Below are positions 58,660 through 64,000 of a stretch of 64,000 bases of DNA, one piece after another. This stretch comes from Takakia lepidozioides (Eukaryota > Streptophyta > Takakiopsida > Takakiales > Takakiaceae), in contig CM060731.1 of NCBI GenBank assembly GCA_030704615.1, positions 23,684,001 to 23,748,000 on the forward strand. Direction: 5' to 3'. The notes beneath the pieces were generated by a model that was not told the DNA's origin, searched no databases, and saw nothing but the letters and a program-made list of their open reading frames with translations. How positions within the stretch are numbered: position 1 is the first letter of the stretch; each line of letters begins with the position of its first letter. Position numbers and translations under genes: made by a program.

Positions 58660-59940
58660 GATGGTAGGGGAGACAAAAAAACGCTAAGTCCCCTCTACTC
58701 ATGACTGGATGGATGAGAAGACATTACCTTTATCATGGTAATTCCACTGTGGAGCGATTGAGTTAAGAATCTAAGATCGTTATTTTTAAGATATGAGCCA
58801 GGCATGAGTCCAGGGAATTCTTAGGGAACCAGGGAACAGGGAACCAAGACAAATTATTGAGAATAGATTTTCCCTTGTATTTTTTTTATTTTTTTTAAAA
58901 AGGGTGTTATGTTTAAAGAGCCTGGTTGGTCATATCTTTGTCAAATGAGCTCCGTTTGACGCAGTTTTTGGGGGGATAGCTGCAGAAAGGGGATCTGACC
59001 AAAAATCTATAGAATTTTTCTAATGTAAATTAGATCCTCGATAGATGGATGGATTTTGGGTTTTCCATCAATACATCCATCCATTCATTTGTTTTTCCAT
59101 TTTTTGGCCATTTTAATTATCCATTCATCCAAAATAAATCTTTAAATGAGTTTCACTATCAGTTCATCCAATTGTTGTCAGCTCAGCATTTGCATTATCA
59201 TTCGTTCATACGTTCATCCAGTGCACAAAAGTTATGTTTGATACGTTCATCCAATAGTTGCCAGCAAGGCATTTGTGTATCATTCGTTGAGATAATACAG
59301 TTGTTTTGTTTCACTAACCTTAACCAGCAGTCGATTAGTTTTACTGTTAATCTGCTGGGTCAATGAAACAGTAGTTAAATATTTTTATTACTTATTATCC
59401 TCATACTTAACGCAACCTAACAACCCTAAATTCGAGCACATTCATCCTAATTCATCCTAATCATTCATTCATCCACTCATTCATTCACAGGGTGTGGCTT
59501 AGTGCCCGCGAGCAATGATATGTTGACACATCGTCATTTGCAATCACATCCTGCATATGTTTCATCCATTTATGTTTGCATCGTCCACGTAGACACTCCT
59601 TGGGCAACCGGCAATCGCCACGTGCAGTTGTGAATACTGGCAGTCATACATTCCCATGCCCACGTCATCCTGCTGCAGTTTTGGCCATGACTCCTAGTCG
59701 TATCTACCATCTTCCCCTATCTGGTCAAACGTGTTTGACCGCAGATCCTGACGTGGCGGAGGTACAAGGTGGCATATACGACTTCTGTTGGTCACAAATG
59801 GCAACTAGGACTGCCCCCTTGCACTTTGTAGACATATATGCTACAACTGGGCAAATGTGGCAGACGTTAAAGCCGGAATATGTTAATGCGATCCATCAGC
59901 AGGTCACGGGGGCGCGCTCCCAGCTCGCTCAAACAGCAAC
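58660..59940. other. Unassigned region with CATTCATCCA-type repeats
   Basis: CATCCATTCATT units at about 59070-59130, 59190-59270 and 59430-59490, like those at 29600. A 127-codon frame (59576-59959) has no recognisable domain. Confidence 0.3.
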
Positions 59941-60430
59941 AAAAAACAAAACGACATAGAAGAGGGAGAGAGAGAGTGAGGGAGAGGGATTAGGGCGAGA
60001 GGGAGAGTGAAAGAGAGGGCACGCGCGGGTTTGAACGCCGTGGCGCATCAGTGTTGCGTCACCACCGCCGGAAAACGCTCCGGCGCACGGGGGTAGTTGC
60101 GTCCGGGAGAGCTCGAGAGCAAAAACAAAACAAAGTAGGGATGGAGGGAGGGGAGGGAGGAAGAGTGACAGGAGGAGGGTGAGGGAGAGAGAGATCAGAT
60201 AGAGAGATTGAGAGGGGGAGTGAGAGGCGGTCGGTGCAGCTGCGGCGCGCCAGTGTGACGACCCCACCGGAAAACCTCGGCGGCGATCAGGCGCCTTCGC
60301 GAAGGGGAGAGAGAAGGGGAGAGAAGGGCGGCCACCTTGGCAGGAGGAGGATCCGCTGCGACGTTGGGGAATCGCACGAGCGTCGCTGCCTCAGGGGGAC
60401 GTCGCACGGCAGTTGCAGATCTGGCGCAAA
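59941..60430. other. Purine-rich, GAGA-type sequence
   Basis: GAGAGGGAGAG-type runs with CG-rich patches just upstream of the SET-domain frames; a GTGAGT donor follows at about 60432. It could be a 5' exon or promoter-proximal region of that gene. Confidence 0.35.
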
Positions 60431-60764
60431 GGTGAGTTAAAGAGGCATCTCATTTTTTATTTTATTTTTTTGGTTTTTTGGGTTATGGGGTTTTGCAAGG
60501 ATCATTTGGGTTTTTGGGTCTTTGGCTCTTAGGGTTTTAAGGGTTACATAGTTTAGTTTAGGGTTAGTTATAATATAGTTAGTTTAGGATTAGCTGCAAT
60601 ATAGTTTTGTTTTTAGGGTTTTGTTTTTTGGTGGGGTGGGGACATATGGCTTTACGTTTGTAGGGTTTTTTTTTTCAAGTTTTTCCAAGGGTTGGGAGTG
60701 TAACTCCTCCGGAGGTTACAGTGGGTCACAAATACAGTACTCTACCTCTTTCTCGTGCTAGGTC

Positions 60765-62574
60765 ATGCCGCATGTTTATCGACGTGTCACGCTTGAGGAT
60801 TCGTTGCCGGCTGTGCCACAACCACCTGCTGAGGGCGAGACAGCACGTTCGCCTAGGCGGCATCGCCATGTCCGCACAGCTTTGCCCCCACGGCCACCAC
60901 CCCGAGGTTGTAGGCCACCAAGTCCAGAGGCACGAGCCCCGGGGAGACCCCGCCGGGACCGCCTCCCCAAGATTGAGTGTTGGTACAGTTGGTGTTGGGC
61001 ACGACTACCGGTTGGGCGGACCACACCGATGATGCGGCGACCCCATGTTGTGCAAAAACATTACGCCAAGTACGAGATTGCTGATGCAACAAAGGTAAGT
61101 CGTCCATATATCTTCTCACGTACTCCTCAATTAAAAGTACTATATCTAATGAAACCTCACGTTTGTGAATTGAGTATTGATGCATTTCATATCATGCATC
61201 TTGCAGCCCCCGTCTTGATGTCCAAGCTCGCAATTTTTTTGCTGAAGAGGCATACCGATGCGGGTTTCTTTCTTCTTACGAGCCCCACCCCGTTCCGGAT
61301 GTGAACATTTTTTTCTCGCAACATGACGTAGATGCAGTTTGTGAGGTAGCGGGGTATGATGCGTGTTTTTCTATTTTTGGGCACCGGGCTAGGCGCTTGT
61401 CACCTACGCACACACATTCGTCATCCCCGACATCGGCACCCCCATCATCACCATCATCCGCATCGTCTGTTCCTCCTATTGTAGATGGTCTTTCCTCATC
61501 ACCATTGCCATCCAAGGTTCCTCATACCGACCGGCTACGTGTCCCTTCCCCTCCATTGCCGAAACCACAGCCGCCACCGAGTCCGAGTTTGACATCCTCG
61601 ACATGGGCACCCCCATCATCACCATCATCCGCATCGTCCGTTCCTCCTATTGTACATGTTCTTTCCTCATCACCATCCCCATCCCGGCCATCTCGGCCAG
61701 TACTACCTCCACGCAAGATCCCTCATACCAACCTACATTTCCCTTCCCCTCCATTGCCGAGACCACAGCCGCCACCGAGTCCGTATCCGGGTCCTCCGGC
61801 AGAACCCAGATGGATCCCACCACCTTTGGGGACTGTGTATGACTGGGACCGATGGATCACTAGGTTCCCACTCCGGGAGAAGGGCCCCCGAAGGTGATGG
61901 ACGGGCGCCGCCCCCTAGGAGAGGTGGACCGAAGTTGTTTCGCACGGTTGGTCCGCGCCTTCGCCGGCCTGATGACGGCACCATACATCATCGTGGTGCT
62001 AGAGCTATTCACGATGGGAGTCCAACCCCATTTCTACCAATGTCTTGTGCCTTGTCCAGTTCCGATTCCCGAGGGTGAGCCCTTTTTTTTTTTGGGTCGC
62101 ATGTATTGCGTGATGGAGGCAATGGACTATAGTATGGGTCGCGGACTTTTCTTTATGGAGGATGTAGTTTTGAGGGGAGGAGAGGATTCTGTGGATTTGT
62201 TCCCCTATTTTGGGCCGAGGTACACCCACCGGGAGTGGCAATTATTGCAGATACACGGCCTTGGGTCCTTGATCCATCCTTACATCCTTGTTGTGAACGA
62301 CAATGATGTAAGGGCAAGAAATTTGGGCCGCAAAGCCCATATTTATTGTGACGGAAACCCCGATGTGTATGGCAACGTGGCTGGGCTCATCAACAGTTCA
62401 GTTACCTTACCGCCGGGCCACACCGCCAACGTGTTTTGGGATGAGCGCCATGACGGGGATAGTAGATTGGACCCTAACATTACCACTTTTGTGATGACAT
62501 GTGTGCAAGGAGGACTATTAGGGCTGGAGAGGAGTTGTTTGCAGAGTATGACTTTAGGCGTTAGCCGACTTTCA
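60765..62574 (+). pseudogene. SET-domain protein, frameshifted
   Basis: First block MPHVYRRVTLED... (60765-61095), ending in a GTAAGT donor. A second block after the acceptor at about 61205 reads PRLDVQARNFFAEEAYRCG but in a phase that does not join. It continues as a Ser/Pro-rich linker containing a duplicated unit of about 165 bp (61430-61590, 61600-61760). The SET region is in the 61894 frame: MGRGLFFMEDV, VDLFPYFGPRYT, YCDGNPDVYGNVAGLINSS and ANVFWDERHD, followed after a +1 shift near 62510 by TIRAGEELFAEYDFRR and a stop. GNVAGLIN plus AGEELF.EYD are SET hallmarks (cofactor binding and the catalytic Tyr region). It would be a lysine methyltransferase. A T-run at 62082-62093 may hide another indel. 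Confidence 0.6.
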
Positions 62575-62929
62575 TCATGTGTAAATGGACGTAGGAAGAC
62601 ATTTTGTACATTGAGGTGGCTTCCTCCACCGTGTATATATATACATAGGCATTGATGTGTATTTGGATGCAGTTTTTCATGCTATATTGAAGAGAGTTTG
62701 GGTGGACGTTATATGTGAATTTGGGTATTTTGAATTATATAGTGTCTCCTTCATGTGGTGAAGCAATGTATGTATTCCCCTCGTGTGTATAATGTGTACT
62801 TTGGGTTTTATCTTGTATGATAATGAACAACGCCATGTATGGAAACTGATAATGACATGGTTGTTTTTGGCATCTTAGGATGCCGGCCATAACCCCACGA
62901 CGTTAATTCATGAAGTTCATGATCTTGTC

Positions 62930-64000
62930 ATGAACCGGGATTTTGTTCCTTCGAAGGGGGGGGGGGGGGGGGGGGGACAAAAGGACCCGGCCCCGTCTGA
63001 AATGGCGGTCTCCGATGATGAGGATAACAATGACAATGGAATTATGCATGAGGATGTGGCAGCAATGGAGGACCTCTTAATGCATCAGATGGTAGATGAG
63101 GACACAGACTCTTTGAATGACATGGAAAAAGAAGCCAAAACTCCCTTATATGAAGGGGCCAAAGTGAGTAGACTTTCAACCATCTTATTGTTGCTGAATT
63201 TGCAAATCTGGTTTGGCATAAGCAATGTGGGTATGTCCGCCATAATGCGGACTATTGCAGACTACATCCTTGCCCCACATTCGAAACCGAAAATGCCACG
63301 ATCAAGAAAAGAGGCAAGAGCAGCCTTGGATGCTGTGGGGATGGGCTATAAGATTTTTCATGCATGTCCATGTGATAAAACCCTGTACTACGGAGAGGAT
63401 GCGAAACTCACCAAGTGTCCAAAGTGCAACAAAGACCTATATCGGGATGATGTTCAAGGGAAGAAAGCCCTGCGCAAGGTATACCCGCGCCACAATACAC
63501 TTGTATATTGCATTCTACCTTTTTGCAACCGCTGCAAGACGTAAGGTTTTACTTAGAGATATGAATGACACTGATTATGATATGGGGCCGACATGGGGAT
63601 GGTGCCAGAAAATGCACTACTTTCCAATCATCTCGCGACTGCAGGCACACTATCGAAGCCCCTCATTGGCAGAACTGATGAGATGGCACGCCTCGCATCG
63701 GAGCCCCCCGGGAAAGGTGTGCGGGCCACAAGATTCACAAGCATGGAGGCATACTGAAGAGATGTGGCCTTTTCTCTTGGAGGACCCATGACATGTCCGC
63801 CTCGGCTTCTCCTCGGATGGGGTCAACCCATTCTCTGTCCAGTCATGTAGTCATTCCACTTGGCCGGTGACCATGGTGAATTACAACATCCCTCCGTATC
63901 TTTCAATAAAAAAATGCCATATCATATTGGCTGCCATTGTACCGGGTGAGTGTTCCCATTTCATGCTTATTATTACTTTGGATTTTACATTAATTTTCTT
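62930..64000 (+). pseudogene. CACTA (En/Spm) TNP2-type transposase, partial and broken
   Basis: N-terminal half of a TNP2 transposase running off the window. TPLYEGAKVSRLSTILLLLN is followed by KIFHACPCDKTLYYGED and CPKCNKDLYR (the zinc-binding ACP.dC.LYr...CP.C signature, about 63355-63440). In another frame come MHYFPIISRLQAHYRS and LAELMRWHASH (about 63610-63700), then, past a TGA at 63789-63791, HVRLGFSSDGVNPF and the VNYNIPPYLSIKK/VPGE blocks. An intron or frameshift lies at about 63480-63600. The family has DPR where this copy has DP-stop. A G-run of about 22 bases lies at 62957-62978 in the N-terminal region. The window ends before the catalytic core. Confidence 0.8.

Noticed and set aside
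60510-60600. Interstitial telomere (TTTAGGG-like words)
   Set aside because: Only a few scattered GTTTAGGG/TTAGGGTT words without a tandem array.
62957-62978. Long G-run as a G-quadruplex regulatory site
   Set aside because: A homopolymer in a broken transposase frame; length is prone to sequencing error.

Overview
The window looks like nuclear DNA of a streptophyte, most probably a repeat-rich charophyte alga such as Chara (an inference; no species marker is present). The support is spliced GT-AG genes with plant-type products (a PME31-like pectin methylesterase, a plant-type RanBP2 zinc-finger protein, a TMEM104-like transporter) scattered among old, nested transposable elements. The elements include a Ty3/gypsy type that carries a cytosine DNA methyltransferase; as I recall, such elements have been reported from charophytes and dinoflagellates.

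Layout. 1-7.2 kb: many exons of a TMEM104-like membrane transporter (+). 7.6-11.8 kb: a decayed LINE with endonuclease and reverse transcriptase and an internal inverted piece. 11.8-18.9 kb: Ty3/gypsy-1, 5'-truncated, encoding Gag, protease, C5-cytosine DNA methyltransferase, RT, RNase H, integrase and a terminal PHD finger, followed by a 518-bp LTR and a truncated second LTR. 19.6-23.1 kb: MULE-type transposase pseudogene with a SWIM finger. 23.7-29.4 kb: a multi-exon gene that reads as a ParB-like domain plus an N4/N6-type DNA methyltransferase fold, with palindrome arrays in its introns. 29.9-40.2 kb: a second LINE with a chromodomain and RNase H, split by Ty3/gypsy-2 (32532-39387, chromodomain type), which itself holds a 364-bp hAT-like MITE. 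40.2-46 kb: inverted LINE fragment, short repeats, a hAT-like fragment, a minus-strand retropepsin fragment and a tRNA-derived SINE. 47.2-48.2 kb: pectin methylesterase (+). 50.6-52.1 kb: RanBP2 zinc-finger gene (-), convergent with it. 53.6-60.4 kb: A-tailed retroposons, an LTR-like non-coding block and minisatellites. 60.8-62.6 kb: a broken SET-domain gene. 62.9-64 kb: the start of a CACTA (En/Spm) TNP2 transposase that runs off the window.

How it fits together. Only three genes look like intact host genes. Much of the rest is mobile DNA, and an unusual share of it carries chromatin- or DNA-modifying or reading modules: cytosine methyltransferase and PHD finger (gypsy-1), chromodomains (gypsy-2 and LINE-2), a possible SET-CACTA association, and a ParB-adenine/cytosine methyltransferase gene. 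Many inactivating stops sit where CGA, CAA, CAG or TGG would be expected, which fits C-to-T decay of methylated DNA.

All calls rest on reading the translation and motifs. No database search was possible, and exon borders are by eye.
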